From Lachnospiraceae bacterium (lineage in GTDB: Bacteria > Bacillota > Clostridia > Lachnospirales > Lachnospiraceae): a stretch of DNA of 64,000 nucleotides. The stretch covers positions 1 through 64,000 of the forward strand of contig JAAZZQ010000089.1 in NCBI GenBank assembly GCA_014239155.1. The letters are read 5' to 3'. Under the pieces are notes generated by a model. It saw only the letters and a list, made by a program, of their open reading frames with translations, had not been told where the DNA came from and made no database searches. Position numbers and translations under genes: made by a program. This document shows positions 26,714 to 36,080 of the stretch, in pieces (the stretch's first letter is position 1; each line of letters opens with the position of its first letter).

Positions 26714-29380
26714 CTAATCTGTATCAGATACAGGGGCTTGTGGTTCCGCAGGTGTCTCCAGTGAGGGGGGTGTTATGCCAGCCGCTCTTAACTGCTTTTC
26801 TAACATCTGCTGTTGAATAACTTCCTGCGCGTTTGGTGCTGCAAAGAAAGTACTATTGTGCGGACAAAGCTGTGTGTTTTCTGCGGTATTATCTGTAGGA
26901 AGTTTTGTAAGGGATGATGCAAGATTATTGTCCTGAAGTCGATCAGGTATCTGTTCGATAACAGATGCTTGTTTAAAAGGACATTCCTCTGCTGCCGAGA
27001 GTCCACAGTATCCACATATATTTGAGAAGTAATGTACGTCACAGTATTCAGTGGGGACAGAACCTTCTGCAAAGTATTCTGTTTTGACACTGCCATTACA
27101 TACTCCTGCAATTGGAAGCCTTCCAGATTTGGAGCAGATAGAAGCTGTGACAATACCATTAGCCATAGGGAATGACTTGTATTCTAAGTTTTCATGAATC
27201 TTTGACATAACTTTTTTCCACATGGTTTTTGACAAATTCTTTTCAGCTGAAGTTTTCATACTGACATTATTGTCGTAACCTGTCCATGTTGTGGCAGTAT
27301 AGTATGGAGTATAACCAGAAAACCATACATCTTTATAATCAGAAGTAGTTCCTGTTTTTCCGGCAATTGCCATATTTCCAAAATTTACGGAGCCGCCAGT
27401 ACCAGATGTGACTACATCAACCATAGCGCTTGTAAGTAGCCATGCAGTGGAGGCTTTAATAACTTGGGTAGACTCAGGCTCTGTGTTGTCAATCATAACA
27501 TTGCCGTCGTGATCAACGATTTTTGTATAGAGCTTCGGTTTAACGTAAGTTCCCTGATTGGCGATGGTAGCGTAGGCAGCATTTAGTTCCATGTTAGTAA
27601 CACCATCTGTAATTCCTCCAAGTGCAAGGGGCTGCCCAATATCGGATACAACAGTTCCATCTTTCTCAACACGTTTGTCAACAAGTGTAGTAAAACCAAA
27701 GTTTTGTAGATAGTCAAAGCCAAGTTGTGGAGAAATCTGTGTAAGTGTTTTTACCGCTACAATATTTGCAGATTGTACAATACCATAGCGAAGACTTAGA
27801 AGTCCTCTATAATTATTTCCCCACCAATTTTTTACAGGGCGTCCGCTGTTGTAGTTAAATGGAGCATCATTTTGTACATCGGCAAGCGTCAGACCTGCGC
27901 TATCAAGGGCTGGCGCGTAGGTTGAAACGACTTTGAAGGTAGAACCCGGCTGTCTTGTTGTATTGGAGGCTCTGTTAAGAGTACGGCTTGCTTCTTTTGT
28001 ACCCCGTCCACCTACCATAGCGACAATATGTCCAGTAGATTGGTCTTCTACAGTGATAGATACTTGTGGTTGTGGAGTGAGCGTGATACGTTCGCCATCA
28101 ACTTTATCCCCCTCTGACATGACGTCATGCTTGTAGGCTTCGATTGCCGCATATGCATCATCTTTCGTTGCATATAGTAAGTTAAAAGAAGGATTTTGTT
28201 GTTTATAGAACGCTTTGAACATCTCGGTACTATGATTTTCCTTTTCACCGTTGGCTTTTTCAATTGTGAGGGCATAGTTTAAGTACCATTTGATGGTTTC
28301 TGGATAGTTTTCTTCATTTTCATATACTTCATCACAAATTGCTTGAATATCTGGGTCCTGTGTTGTGTAAATACTCAAACCACCGCTAAATAGAAGCCAG
28401 TGTGCCTGTGTTTCATTAAAACCCTTGATTTCCATTAAATCGTTCAGTACTTGCCTAGTAACTTCGTCTACAAAATATGTATAGACGGATTTGTCCACAG
28501 TTTCTTCATTTACAGCCAAAATACGGCTGTACACATCATCAGCCATTGCTTCATCGTACTCAACCTGTGTAATATAGCCCTGGTTTTTCATTTTTTCAAG
28601 AACGATTTTGCGCCTTGTTTCATTATTATCTGGATGGGATATGGGATTGTATTTTGAAGGGTTTGATGTGGTGGCAACGATAACTGCACACTCAGATAGC
28701 GTTAGTTGATAAGGCTGTTTATTAAAATAGCGCAAAGCGGCAGCTTTAACCCCCAAGGTATTTTGTCCCAGATTGATCGTGCTCATATAAATTTCCAGTA
28801 TTTTCTCTTTTGACATTTTCTTTTCTAGTTCAATCGCAAGATACTGTTCCTGGATTTTACGTTTAATTTTCTGCATTGTCTCCTCATTCACCCAATCGTC
28901 AAATACGTTATTTTTAATAATTTGTTGAGTGATTGTAGAAGCACCTTGCGAGAGCTCTCCATTTTGCAGCGCTGCAAAACCTGCACGTATAATACCTCTG
29001 ATGTCGATGCCGTTATGCTCGTAAAAACGTTCGTCTTCAACTGCGACAAAAGCATCTGAAAGATATTTAGGAATTTTATCAATTTCTTCATAGCTTCTGT
29101 TGGAATTGGCAGCAACTAATTTGGTCAACTCATTGCCTTTTGCGTCGTACACAACCGTGGCAAAACCTTGCGGAAGCACGGCAGCAGGATCTACGTCAGG
29201 AGCTGAATTTAAAATTCCTTTGAAGGCACCAATACCAAAACAGACACCAACAATCATCACTGACATGACACTGACCAGCATCAGCTTCAATGCAGAGACT
29301 AGAAACATTTTTTTGAATTTTATGGATTTTGAAGTTAGGGATTTCTGGACTTTTGAAATGCCTCTTTTCCCATAATTCAT
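26714..29380 (-). CDS. Class A penicillin-binding protein (GT51 + transpeptidase)
   Basis: 888 residues. One membrane helix at about 25-52, then the glycosyltransferase domain with Glu115 in AVEDERFYEHNGID and QGASTITQQ, and the transpeptidase with Ser480 (GSTFK, SxxK), SAN at 537-539 and KTG at 675-677. The enzyme polymerises lipid II and crosslinks peptidoglycan at the outer membrane face. The C-terminal ~150 residues add a Cys-rich segment (CSKSGRLPIAGVC, CDVHYFSNICGYCGL) and a Pro/Ala-rich acidic tail, longer than minimal PBP1 proteins. It is monocistronic and convergent with the intron relic. Confidence 0.95.
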   Translation of the reverse strand: MNYGKRGISKVQKSLTSKSIKFKKMFLVSALKLMLVSVMSVMIVGVCFGIGAFKGILNSAPDVDPAAVLPQGFATVVYDAKGNELTKLVAANSNRSYEEIDKIPKYLSDAFVAVEDERFYEHNGIDIRGIIRAGFAALQNGELSQGASTITQQIIKNNVFDDWVNEETMQKIKRKIQEQYLAIELEKKMSKEKILEIYMSTINLGQNTLGVKAAALRYFNKQPYQLTLSECAVIVATTSNPSKYNPISHPDNNETRRKIVLEKMKNQGYITQVEYDEAMADDVYSRILAVNEETVDKSVYTYFVDEVTRQVLNDLMEIKGFNETQAHWLLFSGGLSIYTTQDPDIQAICDEVYENEENYPETIKWYLNYALTIEKANGEKENHSTEMFKAFYKQQNPSFNLLYATKDDAYAAIEAYKHDVMSEGDKVDGERITLTPQPQVSITVEDQSTGHIVAMVGGRGTKEASRTLNRASNTTRQPGSTFKVVSTYAPALDSAGLTLADVQNDAPFNYNSGRPVKNWWGNNYRGLLSLRYGIVQSANIVAVKTLTQISPQLGFDYLQNFGFTTLVDKRVEKDGTVVSDIGQPLALGGITDGVTNMELNAAYATIANQGTYVKPKLYTKIVDHDGNVMIDNTEPESTQVIKASTAWLLTSAMVDVVTSGTGGSVNFGNMAIAGKTGTTSDYKDVWFSGYTPYYTATTWTGYDNNVSMKTSAEKNLSKTMWKKVMSKIHENLEYKSFPMANGIVTASICSKSGRLPIAGVCNGSVKTEYFAEGSVPTEYCDVHYFSNICGYCGLSAAEECPFKQASVIEQIPDRLQDNNLASSLTKLPTDNTAENTQLCPHNSTFFAAPNAQEVIQQQMLEKQLRAAGITPPSLETPAEPQAPVSDTD

Positions 29381-29800
29381 TGAATCACCTCCGTCAAACT
29401 AAAACTCATTCTACTCATTATAACAAAATCCTTTGTGTAAATAAAGAACTTTTTTTAGAGTTTATAGGAATTATATTATTTATTTACATTTTTTTACATT
29501 TTTGGTGAGAATGGTAGCACTTGGCATATAAGTTACAGTTTAGCCTATTTCAATTCATAGAGAACCGCTTTTCGTAGCTTGATTGTGCCCTTGCTATGAT
29601 ACAATTTCACATGAATTGTAAGATCATAATTTGCAGTTAATGTACTAAAGTATTTTGGGATATACATTTCACTCTTTTGTTAGAGGAGTGAAATGTAACG
29701 AACTGTTATATATAAATATTAGTTTAGGCGGAATATTTGCATTTTATACAAGTACAGGTTATGATAGGAATATAAAAAGTTGATTTGTTGGAGGTTGGAT
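29381..29800. promoter_or_regulatory. Divergent intergenic region with a 12-bp-stem hairpin
   Basis: A 420-bp A/T-rich gap between the PBP and YigZ genes. The clear feature is a perfect inverted repeat TACATTTCACTC (29663-29674) / GAGTGAAATGTA (29686-29697) with no T-run, so it looks more like an operator or RNA structure than a terminator. TATGATACAAT near 29596 may be part of a promoter. Confidence 0.5.
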
Positions 29801-30451
29801 ATGGAAAAAGATACAAAGGAACAGGTGTATGAGGATTTTATATTGCTTGTAAAAGGGGCAGAGGCAGAACTTGTGGAAAAGAATTCGAGATTTATAGCGA
29901 CAGTGCGTCCTGTCAAGAATGAGGAAGAGGCAATCGCTTTTATAGAAGAGATGAAAAAGAAATATTACGATGCCAGACATAATTGTTCCGCTTTCATAAT
30001 AGGAAGAAAAGCGCAACTTATTAGAAGCAATGATGACGGGGAACCAAGTGGCACTGCGGGGCGACCGATGCTTGAGGTATTAATTGGAAGTGGGATTAGA
30101 AATGTTGCTGCGGTAGTTACAAGATATTTTGGTGGGACTTTATTGGGAACTGGTGGTCTTGTGCGAGCATATTCTGGTGCGCTGAAGGAAGCATTGCAAA
30201 AATGTGAGACAGCCCGCCAACATTTTGGCGTAAGATTAAAGATTCGGACGGATTACAATGCGGTTGGAAAAATACAATATATTTTGGCCAATAAAAATAT
30301 TGAGATAGAGGATAGTGCTTATATGGCGGATGTAGAGATGACGGTCATAGCACCAATCGAGGAGTATGACCGCCTTTGCAAAGAAATCGTAGAGGTGACA
30401 AGTGCCTGTGCAAAGATAGAAGAGTTGGAACATCTGTATTATTCTGTGTAA
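29801..30451 (+). CDS. YigZ/IMPACT family protein
   Basis: 216 residues from the ATG at 29801 (GGAGG six bases upstream). N-terminal IMPACT fold with KNSRFIATVRPVKNEEEAIA, HNCSAFIIG, the signature DDGEPSGTAGRPMLEVL and RYFGGTLLGTGGLVRAY, then the DUF1949-type C-terminal domain. Family members are conserved cytoplasmic proteins linked to translation stress (IMPACT competes for GCN1 in eukaryotes); the bacterial role is unclear. Stand-alone gene. Confidence 0.92.
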   Translation: MEKDTKEQVYEDFILLVKGAEAELVEKNSRFIATVRPVKNEEEAIAFIEEMKKKYYDARHNCSAFIIGRKAQLIRSNDDGEPSGTAGRPMLEVLIGSGIRNVAAVVTRYFGGTLLGTGGLVRAYSGALKEALQKCETARQHFGVRLKIRTDYNAVGKIQYILANKNIEIEDSAYMADVEMTVIAPIEEYDRLCKEIVEVTSACAKIEELEHLYYSV

Positions 30452-30481
30452 AGTAAGTGATTAGTAATACAATTTGGTAGA

Positions 30482-31744
30482 TTAACCCGGTTCTGAGATG
30501 CGGGTTACACCTACAAAAATTTCCGAGATTTTATACCAAGTAGGGTAATCTACAATTCCGGTGGGAGCAAGACCAAATACACGCTGGAAAGTACGAACTG
30601 CATTGGCCGTGGCGGTTCCAAAGATTCCATCTTCGGTGATACGCGGAATTGCTGGATAATTTTGAGCAATACGGTTTAACTGCTGTTGCATTTGCAATAC
30701 TTTCTGGCCAGAGGAACCGATTGTTAAATCATAGCCCGGCCAAGAAGAGGGAACACCAGAGATATATGAAGTCGAGTTAATATACATGTCATTTCCATAA
30801 TAATAACGAATAATTTCTATTGGTGTATATCCCTGATCGCCTAGATACTTACTACCCCACTGGGATAAACCATTGCAGGTAACACGGTTACCATCACAGT
30901 ATGAAGTGAAAATCGGTTGTCGTACTCCCGGACGGGAAAGGAAGTTAGAGAAGATGGAATCCACAATACGGCTGATATTTTCGTATATGTTTCTGCCGCG
31001 AATCCATTTCTGGTCATAGGCGGTGGAGGAGGTGATGGTGAAGTTATAGCCTTGGTTTCGATACCATTCCGTATATACCCTGTTCAATGTAAAGGACATA
31101 ATTGCAAGTGTATTTGCATAGATTGTGTTTTCCGGCCATGTCGCATAGATTTCTGATGATACAACGTTTTTGATATAATCCGTATAGCGCACATAGTAAT
31201 TTGGGGCGGAGGAGTCTTGTGGAACACCATCATGCACAATAACATATTCGGGGATTACGACACGGCTTAGAACAATTTCTCCGCTTTCATCCATTGGTTT
31301 AATTTCGTCCTCTGGTATTTTGGGTGGATACTCGCCATATAATGTATGGTCAGGTATTACAATATCGTCCTCAGTTTCCCCCGGTGGTTCAACCTCGATT
31401 GGATTCATAGTAACTGGCTGAACAGCCGTGACATCGGGAAGAATCTCTGTACCAGAGATATATACGGGTTCATATCCCGGAGCAGTGACAGAGATATTGT
31501 ACTCTGAGTAAGGTTGGACATCACTAATCTGTGTACTGTAAGACAGATTGGGGGCTGGGAGTGCGATTGTGGCAGTCTGTCCAGAGTCGTCTGTGGTGAG
31601 TGTTTGGACGACGGAGTTTGGATCGCCAGAATAAGAAATGGTGATAGTGGCATTATCTATGGGGATAAATCCCAGCGATGATGTAACGCTGATGGTTAAA
31701 TCTCCAGAATAAGCCGGGGTTTCTGCTTTTATAATATTGGACAT
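30482..31744 (-). CDS. SpoIID-like protein with peptidoglycan-binding domain
   Basis: 420 residues. N-terminal Ig/carboxypeptidase-regulatory-like beta domain (SNIIKAETPAYSGDLTISVT), a Pro/Glu linker near 110-155, a SpoIID/LytB-like part (YIKNVVSSEIYATWPENTIY, CNGLSQWGSKYLGDQGYTPI) and a C-terminal PG_binding_1 repeat (GQKVLQMQQQLNRIA, DGIFGTATANAVRTFQ). No signal peptide, which is odd for a wall protein; in spore formers such proteins can act in the mother cell or in the spore coat/cortex. A sporulation-related role is inference. Confidence 0.75.
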   Translation of the reverse strand: MSNIIKAETPAYSGDLTISVTSSLGFIPIDNATITISYSGDPNSVVQTLTTDDSGQTATIALPAPNLSYSTQISDVQPYSEYNISVTAPGYEPVYISGTEILPDVTAVQPVTMNPIEVEPPGETEDDIVIPDHTLYGEYPPKIPEDEIKPMDESGEIVLSRVVIPEYVIVHDGVPQDSSAPNYYVRYTDYIKNVVSSEIYATWPENTIYANTLAIMSFTLNRVYTEWYRNQGYNFTITSSTAYDQKWIRGRNIYENISRIVDSIFSNFLSRPGVRQPIFTSYCDGNRVTCNGLSQWGSKYLGDQGYTPIEIIRYYYGNDMYINSTSYISGVPSSWPGYDLTIGSSGQKVLQMQQQLNRIAQNYPAIPRITEDGIFGTATANAVRTFQRVFGLAPTGIVDYPTWYKISEIFVGVTRISEPG

Positions 31745-31831
31745 AAAAATCCCCTACATATGTTTTTTATAATATATGCGGGGGATTTTGATTGTGTTAC
31801 GCGTGTTCATTTTTCGATAAAACGAAAATTC

Positions 31832-32279
31832 TCACATTACATGTGCATTTAAAATTTTAGCGGCTAACACTCCTAACTTCGTAAACAGAAACTCCATCTG
31901 CAAGGTCAGATCATTTAATTCTCCGTCTGTGGTCAACGGATAATCTGCCCAGAAACCACTTCTGTCCGTATACGCCACAAATAAGCTGATGATATTCATA
32001 TTGGGCTTTAAAAGTACATGAGACTTCAAACCGATCTATATAAGGTAGTTCGTTAGTTTCCAAAAAACCCTCGATCAATTCTGTAAAATCAGACAATGAC
32101 AGATCGGGAAATTGGGCAGATTTGTGAACTACCCATTGTCTAAAGCCAATGGGCTTCCTGCTTCTTCGACATACTATCTCCATAGACGTTAATTTGGACA
32201 ATCCCTGCCTATAACGATATATGCAATACATTCGTACCTTGTATATTTTACGTGCTGAAGGATTGCTCGGTTTTCGCAT
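31832..32279 (-). pseudogene. Frameshifted open frame overlapping the dispersed repeat
   Basis: Two minus-strand frames appear to make one protein: the first from 32279 reads ...FPDLSLSDFTELIEGFLETN then DRFE, and one base out of phase near 32025 it continues KSHVLLKPNMNIISLFVAYT, DRSGFWADYPLTTDGELNDL to a TGA at 31832-31834. The last half reads like a genuine protein; its N-terminus lies inside the repeat of 32228-32426. Family not recognised; probably a captured, decayed gene. Confidence 0.45.
32132..32153. repeat. Second IS200/IS605-type hairpin beside repeat copy 2
   Basis: CCCATTG / CAATGGG around TCTAAAGC. It has the same loop core as the hairpin at 32387-32408; the two delimit a 277-bp segment that could be a non-autonomous IS200/IS605 derivative. 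Confidence 0.6.
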
Positions 32280-32426
32280 TTTGATTTCTCAGCACAACCA
32301 TCTATATACAGTTATCAATATCCGTGTATGAATAAATGATAACAAAAAATTTACACTATAGTAACCACTACTTTTGGCTGCCTTAACCCACCGTCTAAAG
32401 CTAGTGGGATTGCGGTCGCCCTATTT
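32228..32426. repeat. Dispersed ~200-bp repeat, copy 2
   Basis: Matches 8396-8592 almost base for base, including the blocks CTTGTATATTTTACGTGCTG, CTCAGCACAACCATCTATAT and the hairpin at 32387-32408. It ends against the stop codon of typA (32427-32429), so it forms the 3' untranslated region of that gene. Confidence 0.8.
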
Positions 32427-34259
32427 TTAATTTTTTTTCAAACCTGCCCTTTTTCTTAATGTAGGATCAAGAATTTTTTTGCGAATGCGCAGATTCTTGG
32501 GAGTAACCTCAAGAAGTTCGTCTGTATCAATGAAATCAAGTGCCTGTTCCAAACTTAGAATTTTGGGTGGAGTGAGTCGTAGAGCCTCATCTGCACTTGA
32601 AGAACGCGTGTTTGTCAATTGTTTTTTCTTGCAGACATTGAGTTCGATATCCTCGCCTTTTCCATTTTGACCAACCACCATGCCAGAGTAAACCTTCTCT
32701 CCGGGACCGATAAATAAAGTGCCGCGTTCCTGTGCATTATACAGACCATAGGTGATTGCTTCACCAGCCTCAAATGCGATTAGAGAGCCTTGTTTGCGAT
32801 ACTGGATATCACCTTTGTAAGGACCATAACCGTCAAATATTGTGTTTAAGATACCATTTCCTTTGGTGTCTGTCAAGAATTCACCGCGGTATCCAATCAA
32901 ACCGCGCGAGGGGATGGAGAACTCTAAACGAGCATATCCCCCACTTGCCTTGCCCATGTTCTGCAATTCTCCCTTTCGCTGACTAAGTTTCTCGATGACA
33001 GTGCCGGAAAACTCTTCGGGAACATCGACATATGCAAGTTCCATTGGTTCAAGCTTTTTGCCATTTTCGTCTGTCTTGTATAAAACCTCTGCTTTACTAA
33101 CTGCAAATTCAAAGCCTTCACGGCGCATATTCTCAATTAGTACGGAAAGATGCAGTTCACCACGACCAGATACCTTAAAGGCATCTGTATTTTCTGTCTC
33201 CTCGACACGCAATGACACATCTGTATTCAATTCTCGGAACAACCGGTCGCGCAAATGTCGGCTGGTTACATATTTTCCTTCCTGTCCGGCAAGCGGCGAA
33301 TCGTTTACGATAAACTGCATAGCAATCGTGGGATCGCTAATTTTCTGGAAGGGAATAGGAACAATCTTGTCAATAGCGCAGAGTGTATCACCAATACGAA
33401 TATCTGCAATCCCTGAGATGGCAACGATTGAGCCAATGCCAGCTTCCCGTACTTCTACTTTATTTAATCCATCAAACTCATAAAGTTTGCTGACCTTTAC
33501 CCTTTTTTGTTTGTCTGGCTCGTGATGATTGCAGATAATGACCTCCTGATTGACAGCGATAGTTCCATTGTCAACCTTGCCAACACCAATGCGGCCAACA
33601 TACTCATTGTAGTCAATCGTACTAATTAGCACTTGTGTTCCAGCGTCAGGGTCTCCTTCTGGTGCAGGAATATAATCAAGGATAGTTTCAAATAATGGTG
33701 TCATATCAACACCTATTTCTTCCTCTTCTAAGGAAGCAACACCTGTTTTTGCGGAAGCGTATACAAAGGGGCAGTCAAGCTGGGAATCGTCTGCGTCGAG
33801 TTCGAGGAAAAGTTCTAGTACTTCTTCCATCACTTCGGAAGGGCGTGATTCTGGCCGGTCGATTTTGTTGATGCATACGATGACAGGAAGTTTGAGTTCC
33901 AAAGCTTTTTTAAGTACAAATTTTGTCTGAGGCATGGCACCTTCAAATGCATCCACAACAAGAATAACACCGTTTACCATTTTAAGGACACGCTCCACTT
34001 CGCCGCCAAAATCAGCATGACCGGGAGTGTCAATAATGTTAATCTTTGTATTTTTATACATGACCGCTGTATTTTTTGATAAGATTGTAATGCCGCGTTC
34101 TCGCTCAATGTCATTGGAATCCATGATGCGCTCGGCAACTTCCTGATTTTCACGAAACACGCCGCTTTGTTTTAACAGTTCATCTACAAGTGTAGTTTTG
34201 CCGTGGTCTACATGGGCGATTATAGCTACATTTCTGACATCTTCTCTTTTCTGTATCAT
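32427..34259 (-). CDS. typA: Ribosome-associated GTPase TypA/BipA
   Basis: 610 residues, full length. Translation-factor GTPase: G1 AHVDHGKTTLVDELL, switch II DTPGHADFGGEVERV, NKID (CINKIDRP), then EF-G-like domains and the BipA-specific C-terminal domain (GGYARLEFSIPSRGLIGYRG, KKKQLTNTRSSSADEALRLT). TypA binds the ribosome and affects assembly, cold growth and stress responses. Single-gene unit. Confidence 0.97.
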   Translation of the reverse strand: MIQKREDVRNVAIIAHVDHGKTTLVDELLKQSGVFRENQEVAERIMDSNDIERERGITILSKNTAVMYKNTKINIIDTPGHADFGGEVERVLKMVNGVILVVDAFEGAMPQTKFVLKKALELKLPVIVCINKIDRPESRPSEVMEEVLELFLELDADDSQLDCPFVYASAKTGVASLEEEEIGVDMTPLFETILDYIPAPEGDPDAGTQVLISTIDYNEYVGRIGVGKVDNGTIAVNQEVIICNHHEPDKQKRVKVSKLYEFDGLNKVEVREAGIGSIVAISGIADIRIGDTLCAIDKIVPIPFQKISDPTIAMQFIVNDSPLAGQEGKYVTSRHLRDRLFRELNTDVSLRVEETENTDAFKVSGRGELHLSVLIENMRREGFEFAVSKAEVLYKTDENGKKLEPMELAYVDVPEEFSGTVIEKLSQRKGELQNMGKASGGYARLEFSIPSRGLIGYRGEFLTDTKGNGILNTIFDGYGPYKGDIQYRKQGSLIAFEAGEAITYGLYNAQERGTLFIGPGEKVYSGMVVGQNGKGEDIELNVCKKKQLTNTRSSSADEALRLTPPKILSLEQALDFIDTDELLEVTPKNLRIRKKILDPTLRKRAGLKKN

Positions 34260-34543
34260 AATAAATCCTCCATATTTTCAAACACATGATTCAATCAAGA
34301 ATTTGTTTTCAAAACTAAAACAGTATAGCACTTATGTGTAGCTTTTGCAATGAAAAATATAAAGAGAAAACTTTTCTACGGCGTTTTGCAATTTGTGGCG
34401 CAATGAGATATAGGTATTTGTCAAATGTCGTCAAACATTGCCAAAATGCCATGAATTATCAGTGTTTCTGCGATATTTCATGCTTTATTTACTGTATAAA
34501 CTGGCATATGATTTAACTACAAGAACGAAGGGAGAATGAAAAA

Positions 34544-35218
34544 ATGCAAGAAACATTAAAGACAAAAAATGGGTATCATGAGCAGGTGATTGAAAACAAT
34601 CAGGTAACAGTCATGGGGGAGATAGTAAGTGAGTTCTCATTCAGCCACGAAATATTTGGTGAGGGCTTTTATATGGTTGATATTCAGGTGGCAAGATTGT
34701 CTGAATCTATGGATATTATCCCAGTGATGATTTCGGAGAGACTGCTCGATGTAAGTGGAGACTATAGAGGGATGATGGTGGTTGTGAATGGTCAGTTTCG
34801 TTCATACAACAGGCATGAGGAGCACAAAAATAAACTGGTTCTGTCTGTATTTGCAAGGGAAATTGAATTTGTAGAAGAAATCAGTGAGAATATCAAAACG
34901 AATCAGATTTTTCTTGATGGTTATGTGTGCAAGGAACCTGTATATAGAAAGACTCCTCTAGGACGCGAGATTGCAGATTTGCTGTTGGCAGTTAACCGTC
35001 CATATGGCAAGTCAGATTATATCCCTTGTATCTGCTGGGGAAGAAATGCTCGTTATGCCTCAAATTTTGGGGTGGGAGAGCGTTGCTTGGTATGGGGACG
35101 CATTCAGTCGAGAGAGTATATGAAAAAAATTTCAGAGGAAGAACTAGAGAAACGGATTGCTTACGAGGTTTCTGTCAGCAAGTTGGAACTTCCAGAGGAA
35201 GGCACAGAGGAATTGTAA
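34544..35218 (+). CDS. Tandem OB-fold (single-strand binding-like) protein
   Basis: 224 residues, ATG after AAGGGAGAATGAAAAA. Two repeats resembling SSB/PriB OB folds: the first covers about 18-110 (VTVMGEIVSEFSFSHEIFGE, VVVNGQFRSYN), the second 118-215 (IFLDGYVCKEPVYRKTPLGR, DYIPCICWGRNARYASNFGV, GRIQSREY). The acidic SSB tail ending in DxPF is absent. It is not the main SSB; it may bind DNA in recombination or be a domesticated phage protein. Confidence 0.8.
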   Translation: MQETLKTKNGYHEQVIENNQVTVMGEIVSEFSFSHEIFGEGFYMVDIQVARLSESMDIIPVMISERLLDVSGDYRGMMVVVNGQFRSYNRHEEHKNKLVLSVFAREIEFVEEISENIKTNQIFLDGYVCKEPVYRKTPLGREIADLLLAVNRPYGKSDYIPCICWGRNARYASNFGVGERCLVWGRIQSREYMKKISEEELEKRIAYEVSVSKLELPEEGTEEL

Positions 35219-35345
35219 CAGTTCAGACTTATGCTATTCTGCGAATAAAATCGTATTGCTGTGTGTTGCGAAGGCGTCAAAATGTGGCTTTGGAGCATTT
35301 TGTGTGCATTGGACGTGACAGTGAAACCGAAGGCGAAACTGTTAC
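35215..35345. repeat. Palindromic intergenic element, copy D
   Basis: GTAACAGTTCA at 35215-35225 is the reverse complement of the right end of copy A, and AACTGTTAC at 35337-35345 closes it (9 bp perfect). The stop codon of the OB protein lies inside the left end. Confidence 0.5.
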
Positions 35346-35473
35346 TTGTAATTAACGAAATGTAAAATTCAAAGTTGCAAAATTCTGTACGTTATGCTAT
35401 TATTTTCGGGTGATAAATGTTTATATCTGCACAAATGATGCAGTTGCGAGGAAAGGGCATAAGAGATAGATTT

Positions 35474-35965
35474 ATGGAAAAAGGATTAATACAGATATAC
35501 AGTGGTGAAGGGTATGATAAGTCTGCCGTGATGCTCGGAAGAGCTATTCAGATTGCAAGTACAGGCAGGGATGTGGTGATTATCAATTTCCTAAAGAGAA
35601 ATCTAAATGAAATTTTACTCAAACGGATGGAACCAGAAATTAAAATTTTTCGTTTTGAGAAAAGCGAAGTAGAATTTGCGCAACTTTCTGACGAACATAA
35701 GCAGGAAGAGATTTATAATATAAAAAATGGACTTAATTTTGCAAAAAAAGTTCTCACAACAGGAGAATGTGGTCTGCTGATTTTGGATGAAGTACTTGGG
35801 CTGATTGATAATAATATTATAACAATCGAGGATTTACACCATATTTTGAAGATGAAATCGGAGGATGTAGATATTATTCTGACAGGAGCACACCTCAATG
35901 ATGATATGTGTCAGCTTGCAGATAAGATTTTTAAGATTGAGGCAGTTAATTATAAGGTGTATTAA
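35474..35965 (+). CDS. Corrinoid adenosyltransferase-like protein with degenerate P-loop
   Basis: 163 residues from the ATG at 35474, where the family similarity begins; an earlier in-frame ATG at 35417 lacks support. It aligns with CobA/BtuR-type proteins along its length (GLIQIYSGEGYDKSAVMLGR, VVIINFLKR, CGLLILDEVLGLIDNNIITI), but the Walker A region is GEGYDKSA instead of GxGKGKTT. CobA adds the adenosyl group of ATP to cob(I)alamin; with this loop the activity is doubtful. No cobalamin genes are nearby. Confidence 0.75.
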   Translation: MEKGLIQIYSGEGYDKSAVMLGRAIQIASTGRDVVIINFLKRNLNEILLKRMEPEIKIFRFEKSEVEFAQLSDEHKQEEIYNIKNGLNFAKKVLTTGECGLLILDEVLGLIDNNIITIEDLHHILKMKSEDVDIILTGAHLNDDMCQLADKIFKIEAVNYKVY

Positions 35966-35985
35966 TATTTGACCAGAAAATTGAC

Positions 35986-36012
35986 AAGGAGCTGTTTGAG
36001 CTCCTTTGTTGC
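35986..36012 (+). terminator. Terminator-like hairpin after the CobA-like gene
   Basis: AAGGAGCT / AGCTCCTT with a GTTTG loop and TTGTTG after it; weak T-run. Confidence 0.6.
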
Positions 36013-36036
36013 TGTGATAAAAATCTGGTTTGTTAG

Positions 36037-36065
36037 TTGACAGTCCAGATAATAGGATATATAAT
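36037..36065 (+). promoter_or_regulatory. SigA promoter of the dapA leader
   Basis: TTGACA (36037-36042), 17-base spacer, TATAAT (36060-36065): perfect consensus. Transcription would begin near 36072, about ten bases before the riboswitch. Confidence 0.9.
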
Positions 36066-36080
36066 GAAATAATATAAAAA

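Noticed and set aside
34334-34516. 60-residue Cys-rich plus-strand frame between typA and the OB protein gene
   Set aside because: No ribosome site; the codons look random and it occupies the divergent promoter region.
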